Part shown: positions 49,968-58,448 of the stretch, piece after piece
Numbering within the stretch: position 1 is the first letter of the stretch
How the letters are laid out: each line of letters opens with the position of its first letter
IMG/VR virus record: IMGVR_UViG_3300033049_000041
Location: 21,232 to 85,231 of that record
DNA: 64,000 nucleotides
Direction: 5' to 3' (one strand)
Origin: a virus
Program-made: the position numbers and the translations under genes
Notes under the pieces: generated by a model
Told to the model about the DNA's origin: nothing
What the model saw: only the letters and a program-made list of their open reading frames with translations
Databases searched by the model: none

Positions 49968-50201
49968 CTAGTTTAGATGTGCATTATTCTTGTACTCAAT
50001 ATCAGGACACATCATAATTCCCAATTGGTCACACTTATCTGAATACTGCTTGCTTGTAACATAATCTTTAGAAACTTCATAAAACCATCTTAATACAGTA
50101 TTATGTTTAACTTTTAAATCTGGAAGTTTAGTTTCTTTTACTCTTTGGTTATGAAATCGTTTTACTTTACCTTTTTGAAGCCAATCTAATGAACTTGCCA
50201 T
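49968..50201 (-). CDS. unknown basic protein, 77 aa
   Basis: ATG at 50201. Lys/Arg-rich N-terminus; C-terminal CDQLGIMMCPDIEY. Unknown. Confidence 0.68.
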   Translation of the reverse strand: MASSLDWLQKGKVKRFHNQRVKETKLPDLKVKHNTVLRWFYEVSKDYVTSKQYSDKCDQLGIMMCPDIEYKNNAHLN

Positions 50202-50228
50202 CTCTTTAATAGTTTTAGATAAAAAAAT

Positions 50229-50252
50229 GGAGGTAACTGCTTAATTACCTCC
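50229..50252 (-). terminator. hairpin GGAGGTAA/TTACCTCC
   Basis: 8-bp stem with T-rich minus side (CATTTTTTT), after 50270-50515. Confidence 0.7.
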
Positions 50253-50269
50253 TCACAGAACAAAAAAGC

Positions 50270-50515
50270 TTACTCAAACTTTCTATTTCTTAATTTTACG
50301 TTGCCTTCAAATGCAGCAGTTACTGTTCCTACTATTATGCCAATTTTCTCATTAGCTTCAACAGTAAACTCAATAGAGTTAAGTACTTCATTATCTTCAT
50401 CGTATGTGATTATTACATCTTCACTAAACTCAAAGTTTAATGAATAGATCTTATTAGTTGATTTAATAACAACTATTTCTTCATCATAAATATTCTTGAT
50501 GTGTAAGTTGTACAT
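50270..50515 (-). CDS. unknown beta-rich protein, 81 aa
   Basis: Alternating strands (NSIEFTVEANEKIGIIVGTV). Compact soluble domain, unknown. Confidence 0.68.
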   Translation of the reverse strand: MYNLHIKNIYDEEIVVIKSTNKIYSLNFEFSEDVIITYDEDNEVLNSIEFTVEANEKIGIIVGTVTAAFEGNVKLRNRKFE

Positions 50516-50531
50516 AGGTTTCAGGTATTTG

Positions 50532-50888
50532 CTACAATTTACTTAATTCAGTTTGGAATCTAACTATCTGAGATAGTTGACTTTGTAATCTATTCTTCCA
50601 GTGTTCAGAGATATGAACTGGAACAACTTTGTATTGTTTGTACTCAGTAACTTTCTCTTGCTTGAGTGCTTTCAATTTAGCTTTCTCTGCTGCAATGTTT
50701 GCTTTAATATCAGCTTTACTACGTAACATAGTTATTGTTTTAATGTGGTTAGGTAAATAATTAATTAAATGGTCAATGGGTTCATCTTTTTTAGGTTCTT
50801 TAGGTTTAAGGAATCTCTCACGAAATTCATGTACTAAAAAGCAACCTACAATGATACCTAAAGTTTTTAATATTGCTGTAAGTAACAT
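50532..50888 (-). CDS. membrane-anchored helical protein, 118 aa
   Basis: ATG at 50888 (MLLTAILKTLGIIVGCFLVH) because the upstream frame crosses a tRNA-like locus. One transmembrane helix, then a basic coiled region (KANIAAEKAKLKALKQEKVT). Topology resembles phage Rz-type spanins or tethers only superficially. Confidence 0.68.
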   Translation of the reverse strand: MLLTAILKTLGIIVGCFLVHEFRERFLKPKEPKKDEPIDHLINYLPNHIKTITMLRSKADIKANIAAEKAKLKALKQEKVTEYKQYKVVPVHISEHWKNRLQSQLSQIVRFQTELSKL

Positions 50889-50909
50889 ATTATTGATTGT
50901 AAACGTTTG

Positions 50910-51017
50910 TAACCCTAACAGGAATCGAACCTGCATTTCCTTACTAATTAAACCCACAGCGCCGATTTAACGACTGATTTAACGTTCTGATGTCCTGTCC
51001 ATTTAGACGATAGGATT
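50910..51017 (-). tRNA. interrupted tRNA, identity undetermined
   Basis: Acceptor AATCCTA/TAGGGTT (7 pairs), D arm with GTC..GAC, T arm GCAGG-TTCGATT-CCTGT. About 33 nt too long; the middle has a direct repeat CGTTAAATC-AGT-CGTTAAATC. Anticodon not assignable. Confidence 0.55.
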
Positions 51018-51047
51018 TCTACCAAGTATTGCTGCTTGGAATATATT

Positions 51048-51173
51048 GTAACTCTAGCAGGATTCGAACCCACAATTCAGTACTAACCAAAACATAACTA
51101 TTTACCAATTGAATGGTTGCTTTCGCATAGTTTTGGTGTTCCTACGTCTTATCCAGTTAGACCATAGAGTAAC
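51048..51173 (-). tRNA. interrupted tRNA with a large hairpin insertion
   Basis: Ends GTTACTCTA/TAGAGTTAC, D arm GTCTAACTGGATAAGAC and T-loop TTCGAAT are clear. An insertion bounded by ACCAAAAC/GTTTTGGT with inner hairpins (GCGAAAGC, ACCATTCAATTGGT) replaces the anticodon region. No TTACTTCG element. Confidence 0.55.
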
Positions 51174-51278
51174 CCTAGAATAAACTAGTAGGCTTCTTAA
51201 AATACTTGACACGATAGACTTTAAAACTAGTCCTTGATATGATTATAATTAAGTGTCTACGCTGTGCCAAGTATTATA

Positions 51279-51653
51279 TTATTTATATCTACTAAGCATA
51301 ATGCTTTCGTTAGAATATTTCTTTCGTTTTTTATCCTCTTCCTTCTCCTCCTTGGTAATTCTTGCCTTAATCTTCTCTTTCTGCATCTGTATAGTATTGT
51401 ATCTAAGTAGCTTCTCTTTCATTTTACGTTCATCTTCCTCGTCAAATGTTTCATATTGAGCTGCATCAACTACACATAATATATGTAATATAAATGCTAC
51501 TATAAATACTGCTGGACTTATATGAGTGGTATAATAACCAATACTATACAATGTAAAGATAGTAAGCATATCACTAGCTCCTTTATACCTATTCTGTGCT
51601 AATTGTCCTAGTCCTGGGAGTATTAGGCTTAGAAATGCTGCATTGTTAATCAT
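51279..51653 (-). CDS. TM2-domain-like membrane protein, 124 aa
   Basis: LILPGLGQLAQNRYKGASDM near the N-terminus fits the TM2 pattern (P-G-x-GQ, then G), with two more hydrophobic stretches and a strongly basic C-terminal coiled region (KEEKEEDKKRKKYS). Predicted inner membrane. Confidence 0.72.
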   Translation of the reverse strand: MINNAAFLSLILPGLGQLAQNRYKGASDMLTIFTLYSIGYYTTHISPAVFIVAFILHILCVVDAAQYETFDEEDERKMKEKLLRYNTIQMQKEKIKARITKEEKEEDKKRKKYSNESIMLSRYK

Positions 51654-51681
51654 TCTACTTAATTTTTAAGTCCAGCAAACT

Positions 51682-51957
51682 CTATCTTTTATCTTTCTTT
51701 ATTGAAATCGCAATATTCTCTAAGGTCACAGGTTTACCTCCAGTCAAATCAGTAACGATTTTTCTATCCTGTGTTGAAGGTGGAACATACTCCCAATTAG
51801 ATTTGGTATTATATAATACATCTCCGAATATAATACTACTCCTCCAAAATGGTGGATACTTACCTTCAAAGGCTTCTTTAATCTTAGCTGTATTCTCAAT
51901 CCATTCTTCCTCACTCTTAGAACTCTCTAGTAGTTCTACACATTCTTTCTTAGTCAT
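51682..51957 (-). CDS. unknown protein, 91 aa
   Basis: ATG at 51957. Starts with a helical KKECVELLESSKSEEEWIEN. Alpha/beta, unknown. Confidence 0.7.
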   Translation of the reverse strand: MTKKECVELLESSKSEEEWIENTAKIKEAFEGKYPPFWRSSIIFGDVLYNTKSNWEYVPPSTQDRKIVTDLTGGKPVTLENIAISIKKDKR

Positions 51958-51998
51958 GTTAATGATTTTGAAAGTTAATTCAACTCTTTCTTTTAGTA

Positions 51999-52319
51999 CT
52001 AGATAGTAGTACTGCCTATATGATTATCAGGAGTTACATCTTCTGGAGTTAACTCATAATATATACTATATGCAAATTGTTTAATATTCACAGGTCTACA
52101 ATAAACGATTGTATCTTTATCTGTACCAGTTTTAACATGATAGCAATTTATAATTGGATTAGTATATACTTTTGTAAGATTTACATTAGTATAGTAAAAA
52201 TCTACTTCACCACTTTTAGTATCACCCTCAACTTTAAGACGATACTCTAATTTCAAAATATCTTCTACTTTCATTGCAGTACCTAAACTATCTTCCTTCT
52301 TTTGTCTATTAAATTCCAT
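51999..52319 (-). CDS. unknown protein, 106 aa
   Basis: ATG at 52319 (MEFNRQKKEDSLGTAM) preferred over an upstream TTG. Beta-rich with KTGTDKDTIVYCRPVN. Unknown. Confidence 0.68.
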   Translation of the reverse strand: MEFNRQKKEDSLGTAMKVEDILKLEYRLKVEGDTKSGEVDFYYTNVNLTKVYTNPIINCYHVKTGTDKDTIVYCRPVNIKQFAYSIYYELTPEDVTPDNHIGSTTI

Positions 52320-52360
52320 TACTTTTACTTTATTATAGTTTTTATTCAAAACTCTTTCTT

Positions 52361-52669
52361 TTAACTAGTATACTTCAAGATAATATACTCAGCTTGTCTT
52401 ACTAATTCACTCATAACGATTAAGAAATCATCTTCATCTCTAAATTTCTTTGTTATTTGTGTACTTTCTTTAACTAAACACGTTAATGTATCGTATCTAC
52501 TATCGTAAGCAACAACAAAAGATTCTCCATAAATAGTTGTATTAAGAACCATACCAAGTTTACTATAATTAAAACCAGTACAATCAACTAATTTATCTGT
52601 AAACTCTCTTGATAAGCCTCTTACTTCCTTGATTATATCAATATGTTTTTGAAAATTAAATCCGTCCAT
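52361..52669 (-). CDS. unknown protein, 102 aa
   Basis: ATG at 52669, one base from the upstream stop. Mixed alpha/beta; no motif. Confidence 0.7.
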   Translation of the reverse strand: MDGFNFQKHIDIIKEVRGLSREFTDKLVDCTGFNYSKLGMVLNTTIYGESFVVAYDSRYDTLTCLVKESTQITKKFRDEDDFLIVMSELVRQAEYIILKYTS

Positions 52670-52670
52670 T

Positions 52671-52907
52671 TTAACTTGTTATAGGTTCAGGTAAATCATC
52701 TGGTGTATCAATAGTTAGAGAATACTCTTCAGCTAACTTTATCATCTCCTCTGTCATCCATGGAATGAATGTCGTTACTATCTGTTCACCTAATGGCACT
52801 TTAGTAGACCCATTATATACTATAAATCGACCATTACGCCAGAGTATCATCTTTAGTACATTACCCTTCTTATCACAGTATATACCTCCTTCTCTATGTA
52901 CTTCCAT
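52671..52907 (-). CDS. unknown protein, 78 aa
   Basis: ATG at 52907 (MEVHREGGIYCDKKGNVLKM). First of a short coupled pair with 52361-52669. Unknown. Confidence 0.7.
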   Translation of the reverse strand: MEVHREGGIYCDKKGNVLKMILWRNGRFIVYNGSTKVPLGEQIVTTFIPWMTEEMIKLAEEYSLTIDTPDDLPEPITS

Positions 52908-53042
52908 AGTTATTATATTTTCTGTACATTCTCTCTTTCTCTCTCAACCTTACCACAATTTAAACTCATTTGGCGTGCAATGCACTTAACTTCAGAGTAC
53001 TCATATAATATGAGCTGTGACCAACCATTTAGGAATTTTCTT

Positions 53043-53079
53043 AATAACAACAGAATCTCAATGAAACTCTGTTGTTATT
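53043..53079. repeat. hairpin AATAACAACAGA/TCTGTTGTTATT
   Basis: 12-bp perfect inverted repeat in the gap after 53080-53400; possible bidirectional terminator. Confidence 0.55.
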
Positions 53080-53400
53080 TTAATATACTAATACTCCAGA
53101 ATATCTGAAATACATATAAATAAATACTGGACACAGAAACCATATAATAAAAGTGTTTCTCATTGCATCGTCCATTTCTTTTACTCTTTTCTTTTCTTTC
53201 TGTTCATCCACCGATATAAGCGAAGAATACCTAAGCTTAAAGTCATTAAAATGATACTCTGAGTTAAATACCCAATGATTAGTGTAGACTATTACACCTT
53301 CATTAAGCGCTTCTCTAACTAAGATATTCTTTAATGCTCTAGTATTCTTCTTATTGGAGAACAATATGTTCGAATCAATTATTATGGTAAATTTAACCAT
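53080..53400 (-). CDS. membrane protein, 106 aa
   Basis: ATG at 53400 (MVKFTIIIDSNILFSNKK) overlapping the macro-domain stop. C-terminal hydrophobic helix (TFIIWFLCPVFIYMYF). The start resembles PIN-domain openings, but the rest does not confirm it. Confidence 0.66.
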   Translation of the reverse strand: MVKFTIIIDSNILFSNKKNTRALKNILVREALNEGVIVYTNHWVFNSEYHFNDFKLRYSSLISVDEQKEKKRVKEMDDAMRNTFIIWFLCPVFIYMYFRYSGVLVY

Positions 53401-54166
53401 TAAACTTAACGAACACATGATTAACGTCTATTAGTTCTTCATTGATGATTTGACTAATTTTGTGCCAATTACCATTAGCTAATCCAGCACCAATTGCAGG
53501 ATATGCAATAGTAAAACCAGGTTCAGAACCTTTATATTCGTTATTTAATTTCTTAAATATCTTACGCAATCCTTCATACTCAACATGGTCTACATTTCTT
53601 GGTAGAAAGTCATATTGAGTATAAGCATTAATAACTGTTAGGTTCTCGCCTAAGCGGTTTCTAACGCTCCAGTAAGTAAAACTACCAATTTTACTTTTAT
53701 CTCCTTTAGTAGTAGCTAAATCAGCTTCATATGCTTCAGGAATCTTCTCCTTAATTTCTCGTGCAATACCTGAACCCATCGTACAATGACAATTACAACC
53801 ATGTACAATCACATCATAATGACCATCCAATCCTAGTTCAACTAAGTTACCAAGAACAGTTCTCGGAGCTTTAGGTTTATCAGGGAAGTTATATGCTATA
53901 ATATCCTGAACTTCTTCAAATGATTGAGAGAGCATAAACTCTTGCTCACATATAAGGTTATCCGAACCTTGGAAGTCAATAGACAATCCACCTGGATCAC
54001 CTTTCATAACTGGTGGCATAATCACTGCTACAGTACCTTGTTCATCCATTTTCAATATTAGTTTACCTTGTACTATTAACATTGCAGTTATGAATTTTGG
54101 TAATGCTAAAACTTCAACATGATTGGGTACTTCTAGGGAATAAACCCCGAATTTAATAGTTTTCAT
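53393..54166 (-). CDS. macro-domain protein, 257 aa
   Basis: Residues ~105-257 are a macro domain: DVIVHGCNCHCTMGSGIARE (binding loop 1) and IAYPAIGAGLANGNWHKISQ (loop 2), the signature for ADP-ribose binding or hydrolysis. The N-terminal ~100 residues are a separate beta-rich domain. May remove ADP-ribose marks or process NAD-derived products; targets unknown. Confidence 0.85.
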   Translation of the reverse strand: MKTIKFGVYSLEVPNHVEVLALPKFITAMLIVQGKLILKMDEQGTVAVIMPPVMKGDPGGLSIDFQGSDNLICEQEFMLSQSFEEVQDIIAYNFPDKPKAPRTVLGNLVELGLDGHYDVIVHGCNCHCTMGSGIAREIKEKIPEAYEADLATTKGDKSKIGSFTYWSVRNRLGENLTVINAYTQYDFLPRNVDHVEYEGLRKIFKKLNNEYKGSEPGFTIAYPAIGAGLANGNWHKISQIINEELIDVNHVFVKFNG

Positions 54167-54369
54167 TATTCCATGTATTTTTTCTCGGTTAACATTTCAG
54201 TTGTTGCAATATCTGTAACGACTTCCATTACATCATCTCTTTCCTCTAATAAATTAGCTAAACGATACTTAAGGTCATTATCTCTATTAAGTTCAGCTTC
54301 TTTCTTCTCTGCAGTTATCTTATCATTTATATCTGATAATCTAATTGCCCACTTCTCCTTTGGTGTCAT
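54166..54369 (-). CDS. small helical protein, MTPK family copy 1, 67 aa
   Basis: Begins MTPKEKWAIRLSDINDKITA; clearly related to the upstream gene at 54341-54550. Its stop overlaps the macro-domain ATG. Helical, function unknown. Confidence 0.75.
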   Translation of the reverse strand: MTPKEKWAIRLSDINDKITAEKKEAELNRDNDLKYRLANLLEERDDVMEVVTDIATTEMLTEKKYME

Positions 54370-54550
54370 TTACTGTAGTTTGTAAGTCACATAGTACTTC
54401 TTGTATAACTTCTTTTCTTGCTATCATTATACCATACTCACAACTGTAGTCATCATATTCGCTATCTTCCTCTTGTATGATAGCTTCTATAGCAAGTATT
54501 TGTTTTTGAATGTCAGTTAGTCTGACCTTCCACTTATCTTTTGGTGTCAT
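54341..54550 (-). CDS. small helical protein, MTPK family copy 2, 69 aa
   Basis: Begins MTPKDKWKVRLTDIQKQILA, matching copy 1 in the first ~15 residues. Tandem duplication with 29-nt overlap. Confidence 0.75.
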   Translation of the reverse strand: MTPKDKWKVRLTDIQKQILAIEAIIQEEDSEYDDYSCEYGIMIARKEVIQEVLCDLQTTVNDTKGEVGN

Positions 54551-54951
54551 TATATTAAATTATATTTTTTAAGTAATAGTTCAGCGACTTCTTCCATTGC
54601 TCCTGATTTATTGAAGTTCAATACAAGATGATTAACTAACAATTCAGGCATTATAAACTTCTCAGTTAACTTAGGGTCTGTACATGCAATTAAAGGAAAT
54701 TGACTAACTTGATCTATATCATTTAATGTATCAATTTGGATGTAACACCAGTTTAAAACATCACCTACGTTAAGTTCTACGGTATAATCACCTAATTGTA
54801 CAGCTGCATCAGATACAATAATGACATGAACTGGTGAATATCCTGGAAGTTGATCAAAAGAAACTAATAACCCTTTACCTGCTTTAAAATAGATATTAGA
54901 GGTATCACCTTCTTTTAATGTAAGTAATCCTATATAGTATGAAGCTCCCAT
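54550..54951 (-). CDS. unknown protein, 133 aa
   Basis: ATG at 54951, one-base overlaps with both neighbours. Beta-rich first half with GKGLLVSFDQLPGYSPVHVI. Unknown. Confidence 0.7.
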   Translation of the reverse strand: MGASYYIGLLTLKEGDTSNIYFKAGKGLLVSFDQLPGYSPVHVIIVSDAAVQLGDYTVELNVGDVLNWCYIQIDTLNDIDQVSQFPLIACTDPKLTEKFIMPELLVNHLVLNFNKSGAMEEVAELLLKKYNLI

Positions 54952-55346
54952 TATTTAGTATTTTTAATAACTGTATCTACGATATAGTTAAACTTCTTAC
55001 CTAATTCAAATGCTTCAGATATACTAACGCTATTACCTTTAAATAACAGGTATATATTAGTTGCATTGTTTGTAGGTAAACTAAATAGTGGTACAGCTTC
55101 AGTCATAAGACCATTTAGACATACTTCTATAGTCTCTACCTCTTTCTTAGTTAATGGTGGAGATATTGAAGTTGGAATTTCTTCTAGTTTATGAATATTT
55201 CTTACTATAAAACCTTGTATTAATTCAATATCATAAAAAGTTTCATCCTTTACAATAGAAGTATTCTTACCTTCCATATATAGTAAGAACTCGTCCCATG
55301 ATAAACCTAGTTTACCTAAGTTTATTTTTAATTTTGATTCTAACAT
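54951..55346 (-). CDS. unknown protein, 131 aa
   Basis: ATG at 55346. Alpha-rich ends and a beta centre. Heads a five-gene overlapping unit ending in 53080-53400 that includes the macro domain and the MTPK pair. Confidence 0.7.
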   Translation of the reverse strand: MLESKLKINLGKLGLSWDEFLLYMEGKNTSIVKDETFYDIELIQGFIVRNIHKLEEIPTSISPPLTKKEVETIEVCLNGLMTEAVPLFSLPTNNATNIYLLFKGNSVSISEAFELGKKFNYIVDTVIKNTK

Positions 55347-55376
55347 TTTAGTTTAGTTTTTAGTAATGTATAAGGT

Positions 55377-55643
55377 TTAACGTTCGTACCAATACCAATT
55401 ATCATCATTAGTATCGTGTTCACCTGTAAAATATTCATCAGGTGGTTGTTGTTCTTTTTTTGGCTTATTATGCTTTCGTTCTTCTACCAAGTTGATAACT
55501 ACAACGAATTTACCGTCATTCTTACCTCCTTCACAGAGACTAACAACCGCTTTAACAAATCTTTTAGCAAAATCGTTAGCAACTTTCTTATCGTAAAAAA
55601 ATACTCGTTTACGTTTTAGTGGTTTATTTTTATAATTAGCCAT
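55377..55643 (-). CDS. unknown basic protein, 88 aa
   Basis: ATG at 55643. Basic first half (NKPLKRKRVFFYDKK), acidic and Trp-rich end (NDDNWYWYER). Unknown. Confidence 0.68.
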   Translation of the reverse strand: MANYKNKPLKRKRVFFYDKKVANDFAKRFVKAVVSLCEGGKNDGKFVVVINLVEERKHNKPKKEQQPPDEYFTGEHDTNDDNWYWYER

Positions 55644-55645
55644 AG

Positions 55646-55837
55646 TTAATAATCTTTAGTAATAAATAAAGTCAATCGGATTAGTAAATATGCTCCGTAA
55701 GCGACTAGAATAGTAATGCCTCCTAGTTTTACATAAGGTACATTAATATACCCTAAATCAGCTAATCCTTTGATGATAATACCTAATACTACTACTATCT
55801 TAGCTCTAAATAATGCTTGTTTTGTTTTTCTGTCCAT
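55646..55837 (-). CDS. small membrane protein, 63 aa
   Basis: Two hydrophobic helices with a basic start. CACCACAATG leader motif at the start codon. Unknown. Confidence 0.7.
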   Translation of the reverse strand: MDRKTKQALFRAKIVVVLGIIIKGLADLGYINVPYVKLGGITILVAYGAYLLIRLTLFITKDY

Positions 55838-55854
55838 TGTGGTGTGAATTATGT

Positions 55855-56325
55855 TTAGAAATCAATATCGTGGTCAGCTCCTCCATGTCTATATCTGCGT
55901 CTACGTATACGTCCACTACTACATTGTACGCTAACTAACTTTAGCTTACCAAAGTAGTTCTTACGATAACGAGTAATTTTACTATCAGCTATCTTATTTG
56001 GATTAGGTAAATTACCTGTTCGTTGTACAAAACTTATTCTATGATATACTATATTGTTGATAAGTTGCCTTAAATCACCAAGTAAACAATTTACTCTATA
56101 ATCTGAAGGTCTCAATATAGGATAATCATGCTGATTTCTAGGTAAATTACTAACTTCTTCTACAGTAGTCTCATTGTTGAAATCGAATATAGTCTTATAC
56201 TGTTTCAGTATAATTCTTTTAATTCTATTCTTTGAGTAACCTCTCAATTTAAATAAGCTCATTCCAAATTCTACCGTATCTATTTTTTCTGATAGGCAAA
56301 GAAAAGCTATCTGCTGGTCGTCCAT
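55855..56325 (-). CDS. unknown protein, GYSKN family copy 1, 156 aa
   Basis: MSLFKLRGYSKNRIKRIILK near residue 18 parallels MMFKRLGYSKNKSKRLVIQT of 56249-56596. Basic C-terminus (GRIRRRRYRHGG). Overlaps its paralogue by 77 nt. Confidence 0.72.
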   Translation of the reverse strand: MDDQQIAFLCLSEKIDTVEFGMSLFKLRGYSKNRIKRIILKQYKTIFDFNNETTVEEVSNLPRNQHDYPILRPSDYRVNCLLGDLRQLINNIVYHRISFVQRTGNLPNPNKIADSKITRYRKNYFGKLKLVSVQCSSGRIRRRRYRHGGADHDIDF

Positions 56326-56596
56326 GACTGAATTTTAATTTGTTTGAAGTAAACCAAGAAAACATCAAATAAGAATTAAGTTCTACAAATACTAACTGAA
56401 AATTAACAATTGATATGGTGTACGTGTACCTTAATGGTGCATGATACCCATGACGTTGACTAATCTTTTTAAGTGTCTGTATGACTAATCTCTTACTCTT
56501 GTTCTTTGAATATCCTAAGCGCTTAAACATCATAAAACCTATGTCAGGAGCACCATTTAGAATAACCTTACCTATTTCTAAATCTCTTTGATTCAT
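56249..56596 (-). CDS. unknown protein, GYSKN family copy 2, 115 aa
   Basis: Paralogue of 55855-56325 through the F-x3-GYSKN-x2-KR core. ATG at 56596. The long overlap into the next frame suggests recent duplication or extension. Confidence 0.7.
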   Translation of the reverse strand: MNQRDLEIGKVILNGAPDIGFMMFKRLGYSKNKSKRLVIQTLKKISQRHGYHAPLRYTYTISIVNFQLVFVELNSYLMFSWFTSNKLKFSHGRPADSFSLPIRKNRYGRIWNELI

Positions 56597-57467
56597 ATTC
56601 TGTATTTGATTAAAAAATCCCTCTTTGCGAATGAATAGTCATTATAGTAGCTTACACTACAATAAAATATCTCTACTCTGCAACAAGTATCGTGAAGTCA
56701 GTCCCCCAGGATTTTAGTTTAGTTCCAAAACGTGTGTTACTAGCTGATTTCATACACATTCTACTACATCAATTACCCTTTCGGTTTAAGCCTATTTGCA
56801 GCTGCACCCTCAGATGAGAACACAGTTAGACATCATCTATTCGTAATCTAGGTAGATGTAGCTACCCGTTATAGTGAAAAATAAATACTATCAAATAAAT
56901 AGCAGCCAGACGCTCGAACTTCTGGCTGCACGCAATTTGTAGAAAACCCCACGTTTTCCCCAAGATTATTTATAAAAATAACTTGTTTACTCCACTCTGC
57001 ATTTACACGGACTTGTGACCGTCAAGTATTGCTACTTGGTTGCATTAAAGTAATCATTAAATAGTGACAGTAGGAGTGAAACAAAGCGTCCTGCAATGTT
57101 CCAACTCCTACATTAGTCATAAATACTCACTCATCATATAAACCGAAAGGATACTTGTATACTATATCCAAAGTCCCATAAGGACATAGTAGTATGAACC
57201 TTTCAATCTCCTCAATATGAATTCTTAAAAGCATCAGGCGTAAACACCCCTGTTCTAACTATTCACACATTAAAAATGGTTAAAAAGTGCCTGATGCTTT
57301 ATATTGTAGTAACTCCCTGTTGATTTCAAAACGACTATCCGTATTAAGGTATTTGAAAATATTATTGCTAATTATTTGGGAGTTACTAAATCTTTATAGT
57401 TTTTGCAAAACTAGGAGACCTACTACAATCTCCTAGTAAAACATGAATGCAAAAACAACTTATTATA
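56597..57467 (-). other. 870-bp gene-free region of stacked long-loop hairpins
   Basis: No credible ORF. Contains inverted repeats at 56902-56929, 57071-57110, 57145-57204, 57228-57300 (12-bp arms AAAGCATCAGGC/GCCTGATGCTTT), 57307-57388 (11-bp arms TAGTAACTCCC/GGGAGTTACTA) and a nested pair 57399-57456. Could be small RNAs, processed leaders or terminators. Confidence 0.65.
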
Positions 57468-57875
57468 TTATATGTAAAGACTCATTCGTTCTTTACTTAG
57501 AGTTTCTTTCCAGTCAATTCCTCCATGGGAATCTAATACTTCTTGGAGTTTCTTAATTGTTACTTGAAAATCTTCTTCGCCATAACCTTCAAATAATGGC
57601 TCTTCTTGGTTTGGCATACATTCTGCTGTTTCCCAAGTAATACCAAATTCTCTAAAGCCATTCTCTGACTTACATGCATTATTCTTATTGATTTGAACAC
57701 TAAATGTATTACCATCCATACATACCAATGATGGTACAAAGAAGAAGGTAGTTTTATAATCTAAAGGCTTATTTAAGTTAGCATTAAATGATGTTAATTC
57801 ACTTTGGAATATAACAGTGATAACTAATCGAAGGTATAACTCTAAGGTCATACCCTTATTGTCTTTATTTGTCAT
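57468..57875 (-). CDS. unknown protein, 135 aa
   Basis: ATG at 57875 with a CACCACAAACA leader. Acidic (PNQEEPLFEGYGEEDFQVTI); unknown. Confidence 0.7.
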   Translation of the reverse strand: MTNKDNKGMTLELYLRLVITVIFQSELTSFNANLNKPLDYKTTFFFVPSLVCMDGNTFSVQINKNNACKSENGFREFGITWETAECMPNQEEPLFEGYGEEDFQVTIKKLQEVLDSHGGIDWKETLSKERMSLYI

Positions 57876-57901
57876 TGTTTGTGGTGTTTGAATAAAATAA
57901 A

Positions 57902-57959
57902 AGGGATCTCGTGAATTTACTAATTTTACTATATTGCTTCAAAATACAGTGAGATCCCT
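57902..57959 (-). terminator. long-loop hairpin AGGGATCTC/GAGATCCCT
   Basis: 9-bp arms, T-rich after the second arm on the minus strand (TTTTATTTTATT), directly after the stop of 57965-58159. Confidence 0.65.
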
Positions 57960-57964
57960 AATTC

Positions 57965-58159
57965 TTAATTATTTTCGTTTAAAGATGCTTCATACATCTC
58001 TTTATTCTTTCTTATTTTATCAATTCTTTCTTGTAGCTTATCTATCTTAGCTTTATCATTAAGTGCATTTCTCTTAATAGTAAGTGTATTGATTTGTCCA
58101 GCACAGTAATTGATAGACTTCTTTAGATTGGCTTCGGTTTTGTCATTATTGTATCCCAT
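57965..58159 (-). CDS. coiled-coil protein, 64 aa
   Basis: ATG at 58159 (MGYNNDKTEANLKKSINYCA). Continuous charged helix (KAKIDKLQERIDKIRKNKEM). Unknown. Confidence 0.7.
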   Translation of the reverse strand: MGYNNDKTEANLKKSINYCAGQINTLTIKRNALNDKAKIDKLQERIDKIRKNKEMYEASLNENN

Positions 58160-58184
58160 AATAGTATAGTATTTAAAGATTAAC

Positions 58185-58217
58185 AAAAAGTAAATCCTAT
58201 TTAAAGATTTACTTTTT
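58185..58217 (-). terminator. hairpin AAAAAGTAAATC/GATTTACTTTTT
   Basis: 12-bp arms with built-in T-tract, overlapping the stop of 58209-58445. Confidence 0.75.
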
Positions 58218-58445
58218 AGTAACTATAAATTGAGCACCTACAGCAGGATGGTCTCCAGCCTTAATAATATTATAAGTCTTAGATATTAAACCTTCTACTT
58301 GTTTCATGTAGTCCTCTACATCCACGTTTTTACCTTTTGTGTAATGTTGTAACATACAATCAGAACTAAAATAGGTTTCACCTTCATCTAATTCTTTTAA
58401 TATCATATTTGCACCTTTACGTGCCATTTCATTGGTAAGTGACAT
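58209..58445 (-). CDS. unknown protein, 78 aa
   Basis: ATG at 58445. Helical start (NEMARKGANMILKELDEGET), unknown. Confidence 0.7.
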   Translation of the reverse strand: MSLTNEMARKGANMILKELDEGETYFSSDCMLQHYTKGKNVDVEDYMKQVEGLISKTYNIIKAGDHPAVGAQFIVTKK

Positions 58446-58448
58446 AGT

